A stretch of 64,000 nt of DNA from Bifidobacterium imperatoris. GTDB taxonomy: Bacteria > Actinomycetota > Actinomycetes > Actinomycetales > Bifidobacteriaceae. The notes beneath the pieces were generated by a model, which made no database searches, was not told the origin of the DNA, and saw only the letters and a program-made list of their open reading frames with translations. Shown here piece by piece: positions 18,129 through 27,733 of the stretch (positions are counted from its first letter, which is position 1; each line of letters begins with the position of its first letter). The translations under genes and the position numbers were made by a program. The DNA is taken from NCBI RefSeq assembly GCF_002860405.1, contig NZ_NMWV01000023.1, positions 1 to 64,000 on the forward strand, in the 5' to 3' direction.

Positions 18129-19502
18129 ATGACTACTGCAATGGGTTACTCTCACACGGGCACGGCACCTACCGCCGCATCATTGGCTGCTGCCGGTTTT
18201 GGACCGGGACAGGCTGCCAATACAGATCAAACAGGCGATACCATAAGTCTGCCCGAGGGGCCGCGTCCGATGGATCAGCTGCCGGCACGAGCCGCTGAAA
18301 CCACCGCCCAGAATCCGTGGCCGGTGAGTGTTCTCAGCCAGAAGTTCTACGGTGCTGTGGATCGATGGCCTTCAGCTTGGGTCACTGGGCAGATTACGCA
18401 GATCAATACACGTCGAGCCGGTTCCGCATACCTTACCTTGCGCGACGATTTTGAAGATATCGCAATGGAAGTCAATGGCTTCGGTCGTTTTGCCCAGGCA
18501 GCAAGCCAGTTTGTACAAGGTGACCGCGTGGTCATTCACGGCAAGCCAAATCTGTGGATGAAGCGCACTTCCTTGTCTTTGCGCGGCGACACCATCCTGC
18601 GAGTCGGCGCAGGAGGTAGTCTCAAAGCCATGATTGACGAGTTGCGCAAGCGACTCAAAGGAGAAGGTCTGTTCGACGCGGACCATAAGCTTCCGCTGCC
18701 GGAATTCCCGAAAACCATTGGCCTCATCTGCGCGCCTCAGGCACGCGCCGAAGGCGATGTGGTTACCAATGTGAACCTCCGATGGCCAGCCGTCTCATTC
18801 AAAATAGTGCATGTGCATGTACAGGGCGAACAATGCCCGGCAGATGTAGTGCAAGCCATCCAACAGCTCGACGCCGACCCTCAAGTGGACGTTATCATCG
18901 TGGCACGAGGCGGCGGCTCGTTCGAAGACCTGATGGGCTTCTCGGATGAACGCGTAGTGCGTGCCGCTTATGCTTGCAACACTCCCCTCGTCTCCTCCAT
19001 CGGCCATGAAGATGATTGGACGTTGCTCGATTTGGTGGCAGATCTTCGTGCATCCACTCCTACCGATGCCGCCAAACGTGTAGTTCCGGATGTGTTTGAG
19101 CAGTCACAACTCATTGAAAACTCTATTGACCGTATGCGCCTTCGTGTGCGTTCCCGCGTGGAAAACGAGATTCGTTTGGTGGAGGGTTATGCCAACCGTC
19201 CAAGCCTCACTCAGCCGCATACCATGCTGGAACCGCATCAGCGGCTGATTGATGACTCATTGCAACGTCTTGATATTGGGCTTCGCCGTATCGTAGATGA
19301 CGCTCAGCTCACTATTGAGAAGGCTCACGCCTCCCTGACCGCGTTAAGCCCACAATCCACGCTGAACCGCGGCTATGCCGTAGTGCAGTCCGCGGACGGC
19401 CATGTGGTAGACGATGCCAACAAGGTCAACGTTGGAGACAACATCACCGTGACGTTGAAGAAGGGCATCATCACCGCAACCGCTACATCAGCAACTGAAT
19501 AA
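18129..19502 (+). CDS. xseA: Exodeoxyribonuclease VII large subunit
   Basis: A 457-residue catalytic subunit of the single-strand exonuclease used in mismatch and cross-link repair. An N-terminal extension of about 65 residues precedes the OB-fold (KFYGAVDRWPSAWVTGQI...). The central catalytic domain has LPLPEFPKTIGLICAP, ARGGGSFEDLMGF and SSIGHEDDWTLLDLVAD, all hallmarks of the family. The C-terminus has the usual NRGYAVV segment. The start at 18129 is chosen because GGAAAG precedes it; an open frame runs further upstream to 17964 but across the promoter region. xseB follows 43 bases later. Confidence 0.95.
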   Translation: MTTAMGYSHTGTAPTAASLAAAGFGPGQAANTDQTGDTISLPEGPRPMDQLPARAAETTAQNPWPVSVLSQKFYGAVDRWPSAWVTGQITQINTRRAGSAYLTLRDDFEDIAMEVNGFGRFAQAASQFVQGDRVVIHGKPNLWMKRTSLSLRGDTILRVGAGGSLKAMIDELRKRLKGEGLFDADHKLPLPEFPKTIGLICAPQARAEGDVVTNVNLRWPAVSFKIVHVHVQGEQCPADVVQAIQQLDADPQVDVIIVARGGGSFEDLMGFSDERVVRAAYACNTPLVSSIGHEDDWTLLDLVADLRASTPTDAAKRVVPDVFEQSQLIENSIDRMRLRVRSRVENEIRLVEGYANRPSLTQPHTMLEPHQRLIDDSLQRLDIGLRRIVDDAQLTIEKAHASLTALSPQSTLNRGYAVVQSADGHVVDDANKVNVGDNITVTLKKGIITATATSATE

Positions 19503-19545
19503 TCGCCAGAACATTATTGAATACTTATATATAAAGGAGAACATC

Positions 19546-19833
19546 ATGACCGATAAGAACACCGCCCCGGCTTCATCCTTGACCGATGAAGAGCGCAAAC
19601 TCATTGCGCAAATGCCCTACGAGGAGGCTCGCGACAAGCTCATTCAGGCCGTTCAAGCACTGGAAACTGGCGGATTGAACCTCGACCAGTCGATGCGTCA
19701 ATGGGAAATCGGCGAAGCGCTGGCCCAGCGTGCACAAGGCCTGCTCAACGATGTACGCGCCAAACTCGATCAGGCGCAAGCCAACCAAGCCGCCAACGAA
19801 GCCACTGCGGGAACTCAGTCCAATCTGGACTGA
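19546..19833 (+). CDS. xseB: Exodeoxyribonuclease VII small subunit
   Basis: A 95-residue all-helical partner of XseA. The core MPYEEARDKLIQAVQALETG is the family signature, followed by LNLDQSMRQWEIGEALAQR. It has longer tails at both ends than the 80-residue E. coli protein. AAAGGAG lies six bases before the ATG. The stop codon lies inside a terminator stem, so the operon ends here. Confidence 0.93.
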   Translation: MTDKNTAPASSLTDEERKLIAQMPYEEARDKLIQAVQALETGGLNLDQSMRQWEIGEALAQRAQGLLNDVRAKLDQAQANQAANEATAGTQSNLD

Positions 19834-19839
19834 GTTCCC
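19809..19839 (+). terminator. Terminator overlapping the xseB stop codon
   Basis: GGGAACTCAGTCC (19809-19821) and GGACTGAGTTCCC (19827-19839), a 13-bp perfect stem with a five-base loop. No long T-run follows. A second short hairpin (GGGCAGTC/GACTGCCC, about 19870-19890) comes next. Confidence 0.6.
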
Positions 19840-19938
19840 CGTCGCGGCATAGCCGCTCCCCTCGCCTACGGGCAGTCCACCGGACTGCCCGCCACACGGC
19901 TCAGCCCAATCCAACCTCGACTAATCAACACAACAAAT

Positions 19939-19969
19939 AGGGTTCCTTCGCGTATCACGAAGGAACCCT
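19939..19969. terminator. Terminator between convergent xseB and the acyl-CoA ligase
   Basis: AGGGTTCCTTCG (19939-19950) and CGAAGGAACCCT (19958-19969) form a 12-bp perfect stem with a seven-base loop; the stem ends 22 bases before the ligase stop and can terminate both strands. Confidence 0.75.
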
Positions 19970-19991
19970 AAGGAAAGCGTCAAGCACGCCG

Positions 19992-21848
19992 CTACTTCTT
20001 CAACGGCACGTAAATCACGTTGTCGATAAGCTCACGGTAGTGCTTCACAATCTGAGCGCGTCGGGTCTTCAAGCTCGGCGTCAGCATGCCGTTGGCCTCA
20101 GTGAACTCGTCCGGCAAGATCTCGAACTTGCGAATCGATTCCGCACGAGACACACCCTCGTTGGCGGCGTTCACCGCGCGCTCCACTTCGGCATGCACAA
20201 TGGCGTTCTTAGCCAGCGATGCCAAATCCGGCTCAGGCTTGGCACCTTGAGCTTCAAGCCATGCATTGGCATCCGCAAAGTCCAACGTAACCAAAGCAGC
20301 CACGAACGGCTTCTTATCGCCAATCACCAGACACTGATTCACCACCGGCGAGGTCATCACCGAAGCCTCCAACAAGCCCGGAGACACGTTCTTGCCACCA
20401 GCGGTAATAATCAGATCCTTCTTACGGCCAGTGATGGAAATGAAACCGTCTTCATTGATATCGCCCAGATCACCAGTGTGCAGCCAACCATCAGTGATCT
20501 GCTGGGATGTGACCTCAGGATTGTTGTGATATCCCTTGCATACCAGCGGCCCCTTGACCACCAGTTCGCCATCCTCGGCAATGCCTGCAGTAATACCGCA
20601 CATCGGCATACCAATAGTGCCGATACGGTTATCTTCCGGCAAGCTCACGCACACCGGGCCGCAGGTTTCGGTCATGCCATAGCCTTCCAACACCGGCATA
20701 CCGATACCGTTGAAGAAGTGGGAGAGCTCGGAATCCATTGGAGCGCCACCAGTGATGGCGAAGTCAGCATTCGGACCAAAGATAGTGCGAATCTTCTTAT
20801 ACACCACCTGCTCATAGAAGGCGTGGGCAATACGGCCGAACAACGGCAACTTCTCGCCTTGCTGCTCGGCACGTGACCATGCGCGCGCATTCTCAGCGGC
20901 ACGAGCAAACATCTTGCCGGCAAAACCGGTGCCAGCGCGCTGGGAAGCGGCGTTGTACACCTTCTCATACACGCGCGGCACAGCAAGCAGCAGCGTCGGC
21001 CCAAAGGTTTCAAAATCCTTGACCATAGTCTTCATATTGGAGCTCAACGCCAGCGTAATAGTGCCACCGAAGCTGAAGAACTCCATGAAACGGGCGAACA
21101 CATGGCTCAACGGCAGGAACAACAGCAGTCGACGATCCGGCCAAGCACCGGCACGTGGCATATACTGCAAGGCGGAAAGCACCAGGAAAGCGAAGTTACG
21201 GTGCGTAAGCTCCACACCCTTCGGAGTGCCAGTGGAACCGGAGGTGTACACGATAGTAGCCAAATCATCACCGTGGGCAGCGTTCTTGTACTCCCAGAAC
21301 TCGGTATCGGTCACCGATTCGCCGTATGCCTTGATGGCATCCAAGCCACCGGCCTCAATCACGAACACATTGCGCAACGTGGGTACTTCGTCACGCACGG
21401 ATTCGATCTTGTCACGCTGGCCATCATCCTCGGCGATGGCGATGGTCACTTGAGAATCATTGAAAATCCAGCTGACCTGGCTGGCGGAATTCGTCTCATA
21501 CACGGGCACGGTGAGCGCACCGATAGACATGATTGCCAAATCCAGAGCAGTCCACTCCCAGCGAGTGTGGGAGACGATAGACACTGAATCTCCCTTATGA
21601 ACGCCGAGGCCAATCAGGCCTTTGGCCAAATCAATGACCATACGGCGGAACACTTCGGCACTATACGGATGCCAAGCGCCATCCTCGCCCTTGTATTCAA
21701 TCATCGACCCTTCAGGGTCACGTTCAGCACGACGATCGAGCAGATCGAACAGATTGATGTCGCTGTCAATCGGCTCTTTGACCGGGTTGGTGAACTGCTT
21801 GACGATCGTGGTGTCATTGTGCGCCACATCAGCGATATTTTCAGTCAT
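19992..21848 (-). CDS. Long-chain acyl-CoA synthetase (AMP-binding)
   Basis: A 618-residue adenylate-forming ligase that would activate fatty acids to acyl-CoA. The P-loop is YTSGSTGTPKGVELTHRNF, the second core motif is GYGMTETCGP, and WLHTGDLGDINEDGFISITG followed by RKKDLIITAGGKN is the hinge and C-terminal lysine region. This is the FadD15-type group common in Actinobacteria. In an organism without beta-oxidation the product probably feeds phospholipid or complex lipid synthesis; that is inference. It is leftward and single, with a short gap to the next gene. Confidence 0.9.
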   Translation of the reverse strand: MTENIADVAHNDTTIVKQFTNPVKEPIDSDINLFDLLDRRAERDPEGSMIEYKGEDGAWHPYSAEVFRRMVIDLAKGLIGLGVHKGDSVSIVSHTRWEWTALDLAIMSIGALTVPVYETNSASQVSWIFNDSQVTIAIAEDDGQRDKIESVRDEVPTLRNVFVIEAGGLDAIKAYGESVTDTEFWEYKNAAHGDDLATIVYTSGSTGTPKGVELTHRNFAFLVLSALQYMPRAGAWPDRRLLLFLPLSHVFARFMEFFSFGGTITLALSSNMKTMVKDFETFGPTLLLAVPRVYEKVYNAASQRAGTGFAGKMFARAAENARAWSRAEQQGEKLPLFGRIAHAFYEQVVYKKIRTIFGPNADFAITGGAPMDSELSHFFNGIGMPVLEGYGMTETCGPVCVSLPEDNRIGTIGMPMCGITAGIAEDGELVVKGPLVCKGYHNNPEVTSQQITDGWLHTGDLGDINEDGFISITGRKKDLIITAGGKNVSPGLLEASVMTSPVVNQCLVIGDKKPFVAALVTLDFADANAWLEAQGAKPEPDLASLAKNAIVHAEVERAVNAANEGVSRAESIRKFEILPDEFTEANGMLTPSLKTRRAQIVKHYRELIDNVIYVPLKK

Positions 21849-21952
21849 ACCTACTATGTAACTCCACGGCTGTTACAAATGGCCACACCCCTCGACATTT
21901 TCAGTCACCGACAGCGTGTGGCCATTGCAGCAGTATTGCAGAAAAGCACGAA

Positions 21953-22774
21953 TCACTTATCGGATGCGGCCGTTTCAATGCAACGAATCGCATTCAACGT
22001 GCGCGGGTAGCCGATGAACGGCATCACAGCCGAAGCGACTTTCAGCAGGAATGCCTTGCTGTTGCCGATACGCATGTTGGCCTTCGCATGAGCGATGAGC
22101 TGCGGCTCAACACCACCCTGTGCCGCCAGATAGCAGTAGGTAATCATTTCGCGTTCACGTAAATCGAGCCCACCACGCGTGTAGTAATCACCGAAACAAT
22201 TGGCGGCCAGCCAACGGTTGGTTTGCGGATATTCCGGATTACCGGAAACAGCAAAACCCTTCATGCCTTCACCGAAGATATCAACCTGAGCCTGCTCACC
22301 GGCAGCAACACGGTTCGCAAAGTCCGGCTCAGTGGTCGCCTGGGGTTTGAGCGGCAATGCAACACCGCGCTGCACCAACACCTCATTGGCCACGCTGAAG
22401 AACGGGAATACGCGGCCGATACCAAGATAAGCAACCGACTGATACACGATTTCCTTAGCCTCGGTAGGTGTCACGCCCATATCCAGAGCAGCGCCCAGCA
22501 TCACACGAAATTGATCAACACCTTGGCATCCCAACAAAGTGGCGAGAATTGCAATGAACCGTGTGCGATCGTCTAGCGGCTCCTCACCTTCAGGTGCACC
22601 GCCGTTAATCACCTCATCGAACGCGAAGTTATCAAATCGTTCGGTGAATTCAGGATCGGTTTGCGGCAGAGAGGGGGCATCATTATTAGGGAACATGCGA
22701 GTCAAATATTCGCGAGCGGCATCGCTCAATCGTGGCTCATAAGCGTTGTCTGTTTCGGTTGTTTGCACAGTCAT
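21953..22774 (-). CDS. Carboxymuconolactone decarboxylase family protein (two AhpD-like domains)
   Basis: About 273 residues with two copies of the AhpD/CMD helical fold: one around residues 75-150 (RTRFIAILATLLGCQGVDQF, then DMGVTPTEAKEIVYQSVAY) and one near 205-265 (LREREMITYCYLAAQGGVEPQ). Neither domain shows the CxxC pair of the peroxidase-active members; the first has a single Cys. The function is therefore probably not AhpD-like peroxide reduction. The start at 22774 (MTVQTTETD) has AAAGGA just upstream; a frame extending to 22882 has no such support. Confidence 0.75.
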   Translation of the reverse strand: MTVQTTETDNAYEPRLSDAAREYLTRMFPNNDAPSLPQTDPEFTERFDNFAFDEVINGGAPEGEEPLDDRTRFIAILATLLGCQGVDQFRVMLGAALDMGVTPTEAKEIVYQSVAYLGIGRVFPFFSVANEVLVQRGVALPLKPQATTEPDFANRVAAGEQAQVDIFGEGMKGFAVSGNPEYPQTNRWLAANCFGDYYTRGGLDLREREMITYCYLAAQGGVEPQLIAHAKANMRIGNSKAFLLKVASAVMPFIGYPRTLNAIRCIETAASDK

Positions 22775-22883
22775 CGGAAGTCCTTTCCATGAAATCCCTT
22801 CCATAGAACCGCGCAATAGCACAGCAATCAAATACCTTTTACCTGTAACGCTCCATGCGCAACGTGCATGACTACAACGCAAA

Positions 22884-22919
22884 CTGCCTCGATTCGGAGC
22901 TCAAGCCGAATCGAGGCAG
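22884..22919 (-). terminator. Terminator after the deoxyribosyltransferase-like gene
   Basis: CTGCCTCGATTCGG (22884-22897) and its exact complement (22906-22919), a 14-bp stem with an eight-base loop, followed on the minus strand by TTTG. Confidence 0.7.
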
Positions 22920-22962
22920 TATACGCAGCTACACCGCCGCCCAAAGCACGGCAGCATATCAA

Positions 22963-23388
22963 TCAGAATTGAATGTAGTCGACTTCCGTATGCTCACCAG
23001 TTTCCAAATACTTGGCCACATCTTCCGGACCGGCAAAGACCATGTTCACCGCCTGCGCCACCATCAGATTCACTCGATCCATCGGGGTCAGCCCTTCGAA
23101 ATAGCCATACACCGGAATACCCAATGCATGCGCGTAACCGATTTCGAACATGGTCCCCGCATCCTCGTCCATGAGGTTGGCGACAACCGCTTTGGCGGAG
23201 TTGATGCCATGAATATCGTCGTTGAAGCAACCTTCTGGGCCAACTTCTTCAATCTGACTGACGAATCGTGGCTTGAACAGCTTCTTGCCGTGGTCCTCCA
23301 GCACCTTTTCCAGACGCTCCATGCTTGCGGTCTGCTCAGGGTCAAAGAACGGGCCCGCCACGTAAAAGTCATATTCCTTTTCGCTCAT
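22963..23388 (-). CDS. Nucleoside 2-deoxyribosyltransferase family protein
   Basis: A 141-residue protein of the PF05014-type fold. YVAGPFFDPEQ at the N-terminus is the nucleoside-binding loop, VANLMDEDAGTMFEIGYAHA contains the Asp and catalytic Glu expected of the family, and GIPVYGY follows. These enzymes exchange bases between deoxynucleosides or hydrolyse the glycosidic bond, usually in nucleotide salvage. The substrate cannot be told from sequence. It is leftward with its own terminator. Confidence 0.8.
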   Translation of the reverse strand: MSEKEYDFYVAGPFFDPEQTASMERLEKVLEDHGKKLFKPRFVSQIEEVGPEGCFNDDIHGINSAKAVVANLMDEDAGTMFEIGYAHALGIPVYGYFEGLTPMDRVNLMVAQAVNMVFAGPEDVAKYLETGEHTEVDYIQF

Positions 23389-23510
23389 GGTTCACAGTCA
23401 TAGCGCAGGCGCACAGACTTCCATATCGATAGCTCAATGTATGGACATAATTTCATTATGCGAACGCACATGGGCGTTTCGTCCAACGCACTCGCATAAT
23501 GCACTCCTAT

Positions 23511-23915
23511 TCAACCACGGTTCACGATCTGCATGGCGCGACCGTCTTCCATCAGATGGAACCCATGCTTCTGGTAGAACGGCGCGTTTTTGCTTTCCTC
23601 AGGCATCACCTCAAGGAACAGATAATCGTGATATTTTGCCTTGACCAGCTCAACCAGATGACCGCCAATACCGTGACCGTGATAAGCAGGATCAACCAGC
23701 ACCCAATGCATGTATGCCACCATCTCGGTATCATCCAGCACACGAACCAAGCCCGCCAGATGATCGCCATCCCATGCGCTAATCACCGTATCGGAATGCT
23801 GCAATGCCTTGAACAGGCGCTCAGGATAATTCGCCGACTCCCAACCAACCGAGCGGAACAGCGCCTGCACCTGATCTTGAGTAAAACGCTTCTCTTCCGT
23901 GTATTCGATAGTCAT
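23511..23915 (-). CDS. GNAT-family N-acetyltransferase
   Basis: A 134-residue acetyltransferase. The acetyl-CoA pyrophosphate loop is HGHGIGGHLVELV; VLVDPAYHG precedes it and APFYQKHGF is the C-terminal acceptor-side motif. The close resemblance in length and the NAPFYQKHGF ending recall small stand-alone GNATs that act on amines or protein N-termini; the substrate is unknown. It reads leftward, 122 bases upstream of the deoxyribosyltransferase-like gene and 65 bases from tRNA-Arg. Confidence 0.8.
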   Translation of the reverse strand: MTIEYTEEKRFTQDQVQALFRSVGWESANYPERLFKALQHSDTVISAWDGDHLAGLVRVLDDTEMVAYMHWVLVDPAYHGHGIGGHLVELVKAKYHDYLFLEVMPEESKNAPFYQKHGFHLMEDGRAMQIVNRG

Positions 23916-23980
23916 GGCCGCTTATGTTAGCCTTCACATTCCAGCCATCCAGCCATGATTTCGCATATTGGCAAACGAAG

Positions 23981-24053
23981 TGCCCGAGATCGGATTCGAA
24001 CCGACGACACCCGCTTTAGGAGAGCGGTGCTCTATCCACTGAGCTACTCGGGC
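23981..24053 (-). tRNA. tRNA-Arg (anticodon CCT)
   Basis: Read on the minus strand the 73-base gene folds as a complete cloverleaf: acceptor GCCCGAG/CTCGGGC with discriminator A, D arm GCTC...GAGC, anticodon stem CCGCT/AGCGG with loop CTCCTAA (anticodon CCT), and T arm with TTCGAAT. The CCA is not encoded (the next bases are CTT). It decodes AGG, a rare codon in this GC-rich genome. Confidence 0.95.
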
Positions 24054-24212
24054 AACGACGTTTCATTGTACACGGACTCAAGCCCAGTCGGCAATTCGTA
24101 CAAATCGTGCCGGTTTGGTGCGAACCAGAGCCAGTATTCTCCAAATTCACCAAACAGCACAGCATCACCCGCTACAGTGGCAACTCGCAAACATGACTTT
24201 GAGGAGGGCACA

Positions 24213-25325
24213 ATGGCACGAGGTGCGTCCACCGGCAAACGCAGCACTGCACGCAAACGTACAGCGGCTAACGCCCTATCGCGTTCATCGGCAAAACCTT
24301 ATACGAAAGAACAGCTCAAACCGCATAAGAAGCATCGCTTCCTTGGATTTCTTTCCGGCGTATTCGCCATATTGACGCTGCTCGCCACAGCGACCCGAGC
24401 TTTGCCAGCCGATTTGCAGGAACTTCCGTACATACCCATTGTCATTTCAGCCACACCTTGGTTCATGCTGTTGGGATTGCTTGCACTGCTGCTTGCCATC
24501 ATGTCGCGCAAAATATTGGCCGCGCTGATTGCCGTTGCCGCAGTAGCGCTCAATATTTACTGGCAATATCCATTCTTTTATTCAACGAATCCTCTCCCCC
24601 AAGCCGCGCATAATGCGGTGGCATACAGCGAAGCAAATACTTCGGATGCTTTCGCCCGCGTGATGACGTTCAACGTCTACAAGGGCCAGGCCGACGCACA
24701 ATCCATTGTGGATACGGTGCGTGATCAACGCGTCGAAGTGCTGGCCTTGCAGGAAACCACCGACGAATTCGTCAAAAAGCTCAAGGACGCCGGAATCGAA
24801 CACTATCTGCCGTATTCGAATATTTCATCTTCCGATGGCATTTACGGCAATGGCCTATGGTCTGCAACGCCACTTGCTCAACCGGTTGATGATGAAGTGA
24901 ACTCCAGCGCCTCGTTCATGCCGGCCGGCACGGTAGATATGGGCGGCAATTCGATTCGATTCGTTTCCGTGCACACCACTGCCCCAGTGCCCGGTTATTG
25001 GCGGCAATGGAAACGTTCACTGGATGAGCTCGGCCTTATGCGATCGCATACGGATAATCGCTACATTTTCATGGGTGACTTCAATGCCACCTATGATCAC
25101 ACATCATTCCGTGAATTTCTCGGCAACCGATTCAGCGATGCCGCACGAATCTCCGGGCATGGCTTCACGTTCTCCTGGCCGACGAACCGACCGGGACTAC
25201 CGATGTTCGCCGGCATCGACCATGTAGTGCTCGATCAGGGTATGACGGCAGGCCAGTGCAAGGTGGTAAAAATTGCAGGCTCAGATCATGCGGCGCTGCT
25301 GGTCACCGTGGATGTGATGCGTTAG
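24213..25325 (+). CDS. Membrane-anchored endonuclease/exonuclease/phosphatase-fold protein
   Basis: A 370-residue protein. A basic N-terminus (about 40 residues) leads to three hydrophobic segments at about 45-65, 75-95 and 98-118, then an outside or membrane-facing EEP domain: VMTFNVYKGQ, VLALQETTDEF (metal-binding Glu), MGDFNATYDHTSF (Asp/Asn) and a C-terminal GSDHAALLVTV (Asp-His). All core metal and catalytic residues of the fold are present. Members cleave phosphodiesters of nucleic acids, inositol lipids or sphingomyelin, so the substrate is open. GAGGAGGG lies before the ATG at 24213. It overlaps the stop of the convergent Ppx gene by four bases. Confidence 0.85.
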   Translation: MARGASTGKRSTARKRTAANALSRSSAKPYTKEQLKPHKKHRFLGFLSGVFAILTLLATATRALPADLQELPYIPIVISATPWFMLLGLLALLLAIMSRKILAALIAVAAVALNIYWQYPFFYSTNPLPQAAHNAVAYSEANTSDAFARVMTFNVYKGQADAQSIVDTVRDQRVEVLALQETTDEFVKKLKDAGIEHYLPYSNISSSDGIYGNGLWSATPLAQPVDDEVNSSASFMPAGTVDMGGNSIRFVSVHTTAPVPGYWRQWKRSLDELGLMRSHTDNRYIFMGDFNATYDHTSFREFLGNRFSDAARISGHGFTFSWPTNRPGLPMFAGIDHVVLDQGMTAGQCKVVKIAGSDHAALLVTVDVMR

Positions 25326-26290
25326 AAGCCCAAGCGGGTGCGGCCGAACTGGTCGAGCCAGCGCAGAATGGCACCTTCGCGCAATGCCCAGGGGCAAATC
25401 TCAACTTCTTGAATGTTGAGCGCCTTCATAATCTCATCGGCCACCACGGCACCGCCCACGATCTGCATCGTGCGCTCCGGCGTAATACCCGGCAAGGCCA
25501 CACGTTGCTCCGGGGCGATCGCAGCCAAACGAGGAATCCAATCCTCCAACTGCTCGCGCGTCATAATCGACGTATCCTCGCGGCCGGGCTGGCGAACCAC
25601 AGCACCACACAAGCGAGCCAACGAACGGAAGGTCTTCGAGGTGCCCACTGCATGATTCGGATGCTTGGACTGCGGGAACACCTTGACCATCGGCTCCAGA
25701 ATCTTACGCACGTTCTTGCGCACGTCCTCCAACTCTTCAGGAGTGGCCATGCCGGAGGGGAGAAATTCCGTGGTCACGCGGCCTGCACCTGCAGGAACGG
25801 ACAGTGCCACAGTCGGCTCCTCGTCGGAGCCCATAGCCACTTCCAATGAGCCGCCGCCGATATCCAGCACCAGCAGTCGTCCTGCATCCCAGCCATACCA
25901 ACGGCGTGCGGCGAGGAAGGTAAGTCGAGCTTCGTCCGTGCCAGACAGCACGGTGACGCCCTGGCCGATCATTTCCTCAATCTTGTGAATCACCTTGTTG
26001 CCATTGGGTGCTTCACGCAGCGCGGACGTGGCCATAACCAGCAGCTGCGTAATGTCATACTCTTCGGCAAGTTTCATGCACTCGGAAACAGCCTCGAGAA
26101 TCGCCTCAATACCGGACTTCTTAATCGAACCATCTTCCTTGAGGTATTTCATCAGGCGCACGGTGGACTTGGTGCTGGCCTCAGGCTCAGGGCGAGCGCC
26201 AGGCGCCGCATCCACAATCAGCATGTGGATGGTGTTCGAACCGATATCAAGCACACCAAGTCGGGTGGTATGTGCACGAAGATTAACCAT
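25322..26290 (-). CDS. Exopolyphosphatase / pppGpp phosphatase family protein
   Basis: A 322-residue Ppx/GppA-type ASKHA enzyme. VLDIGSNTIHMLIVD is the first phosphate loop, VLDIGGGSLEVAMG the second, and AVGTSKTFRSLARL the adenosine-like region. This short actinobacterial form lacks the C-terminal HD-like domains of the 500-residue E. coli protein, and in Actinobacteria there are usually two such paralogues with different preference for polyphosphate. The start at 26290 (MVNLRAHTTRLG) has AGCAGGA upstream; five extra codons are possible. Confidence 0.9.
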   Translation of the reverse strand: MVNLRAHTTRLGVLDIGSNTIHMLIVDAAPGARPEPEASTKSTVRLMKYLKEDGSIKKSGIEAILEAVSECMKLAEEYDITQLLVMATSALREAPNGNKVIHKIEEMIGQGVTVLSGTDEARLTFLAARRWYGWDAGRLLVLDIGGGSLEVAMGSDEEPTVALSVPAGAGRVTTEFLPSGMATPEELEDVRKNVRKILEPMVKVFPQSKHPNHAVGTSKTFRSLARLCGAVVRQPGREDTSIMTREQLEDWIPRLAAIAPEQRVALPGITPERTMQIVGGAVVADEIMKALNIQEVEICPWALREGAILRWLDQFGRTRLGF

Positions 26291-26440
26291 GATTCCTGCT
26301 CTCACTCACACTGTGACATGCCGGCATCATGAGCCGGCCATCGCAGCAAACCTCTCCGCTGCCGCGCGTATTCGGTTCCTTCACCGCATACCGAATACGC
26401 CGGCAGCGCAAACGTGATTACTGTACACCAATTCGGCGTA

Positions 26441-27652
26441 TCACAGTGATTCCACGAACTTGCCCAAACGCTCAAGACCCTCGCTCAGCGCTTCGCGCGA
26501 AGCGGCATAACTCAGCCTCACATGCGTATCAGCGGTGGCTGCACCGAAATCACGCCCCGGCGTCAATGCCACATGAGCCTCATCCAATGCACGCTCGCAG
26601 AACGTCCACGCGTCCAAACCGGTACGGGAAATATTGAAGTAGGCATAGAATGCACCATTCGGCTCCACTTCCACCGGCAAGCCGATGCGTTGCAGGCCAT
26701 CGATCACAATGCGGCGACGGGCCAACAATTCTTGGCGGCGGGCCTCGCATTCGGCAAGGCTTTCCGGCGTGAAGCACGCGAGCGCCGCATGCTGGGTGGG
26801 AGTGTGCGCACACAGGTAATAGTTGGTGGCCAAATCATCCACGGCTTCCAACACAGTGGGGTCGTCCGGCAGAATGGCCCAGCCCAAACGCCATCCGGTC
26901 ATGCCGAAGAACTTGGAGAAACTGTTGCACACGATAGCACCAGGATCGCAAGCCAGCACGGACTTTACTTCAGTGTCATCCGGCTCGCGGTCGGCCAAGT
27001 CAAGGTAAGTTTCATCCACAATGCGCCACGCGCCACGCGCAGCCGCCAGCTGGCATACATCGTTCAACACGTTGAAGTCAATGGTGGTGCCTGTGGGGTT
27101 GGACGGCGAGGTAATCATTACTGCCTTGGTGCGCTCAGTCCAGTATTGAGCGCACAGTTCGGCGTTCAAATGGAACCGGGTTGCGGCCGAAGTCGGCACG
27201 TCAATCACATTGCCTTCGAACGAGCGCACGAGCTCGCGGTTGCACGGGTATGAAGGGTCAGCGACCATCACATCGTCACCGGGGTCCACGGTGAGCGCCG
27301 TGGCCAGCAACAATGCCGCCGAGCCTCCAGCCGTCACGCAAATACGCTTGGGGTCGATTTCAAGATTATGGCGTTCGCGATAGAAATCGGCAATGGCTTG
27401 ACGCAGTTCCGGCAAGCCCATTGCAGCGGTGTACGGGAGTGCGCGACCATCGTATTGTTCGCGCATGGCATCACGCACGGCAGGCGGTGCACCAAAATCC
27501 GGCTCTCCAAGGCTGAGCTTGATGACGCTGATACCGGAGGCGATCATCTTGTCGGCTTTTTCACCGAACACCATAGCTCGGAATGGATTCGCTTCACGCG
27601 CGCGACGAGACATAACCGGCGTGATGGACTGCTGCACTGCTTCATTAACCAT
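26441..27652 (-). CDS. PLP-dependent aminotransferase (class I/II)
   Basis: A 403-residue fold-type I aminotransferase. Family features are LSLGEPDF near residue 47, VTAGGSAALLLA (PLP phosphate loop), SPSNPTGT, DETYLDL (Asp/Tyr contacting PLP) and NSFSKFFGMTGWRLGW with the Schiff-base Lys. The AspC/AlaT-like group covers aspartate, alanine and aromatic substrates; sequence alone does not choose. No clear Shine-Dalgarno sequence precedes the ATG. It diverges from the oxidoreductase gene at 27734. Confidence 0.88.
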   Translation of the reverse strand: MVNEAVQQSITPVMSRRAREANPFRAMVFGEKADKMIASGISVIKLSLGEPDFGAPPAVRDAMREQYDGRALPYTAAMGLPELRQAIADFYRERHNLEIDPKRICVTAGGSAALLLATALTVDPGDDVMVADPSYPCNRELVRSFEGNVIDVPTSAATRFHLNAELCAQYWTERTKAVMITSPSNPTGTTIDFNVLNDVCQLAAARGAWRIVDETYLDLADREPDDTEVKSVLACDPGAIVCNSFSKFFGMTGWRLGWAILPDDPTVLEAVDDLATNYYLCAHTPTQHAALACFTPESLAECEARRQELLARRRIVIDGLQRIGLPVEVEPNGAFYAYFNISRTGLDAWTFCERALDEAHVALTPGRDFGAATADTHVRLSYAASREALSEGLERLGKFVESL

Positions 27653-27733
27653 ATTTAGGTTCTATCCGCCTGTTGGGACAAGCCACCCTCTTCTATAATG
27701 TGCTTGAGCTAACCCCATATTCAAGGAGGAATA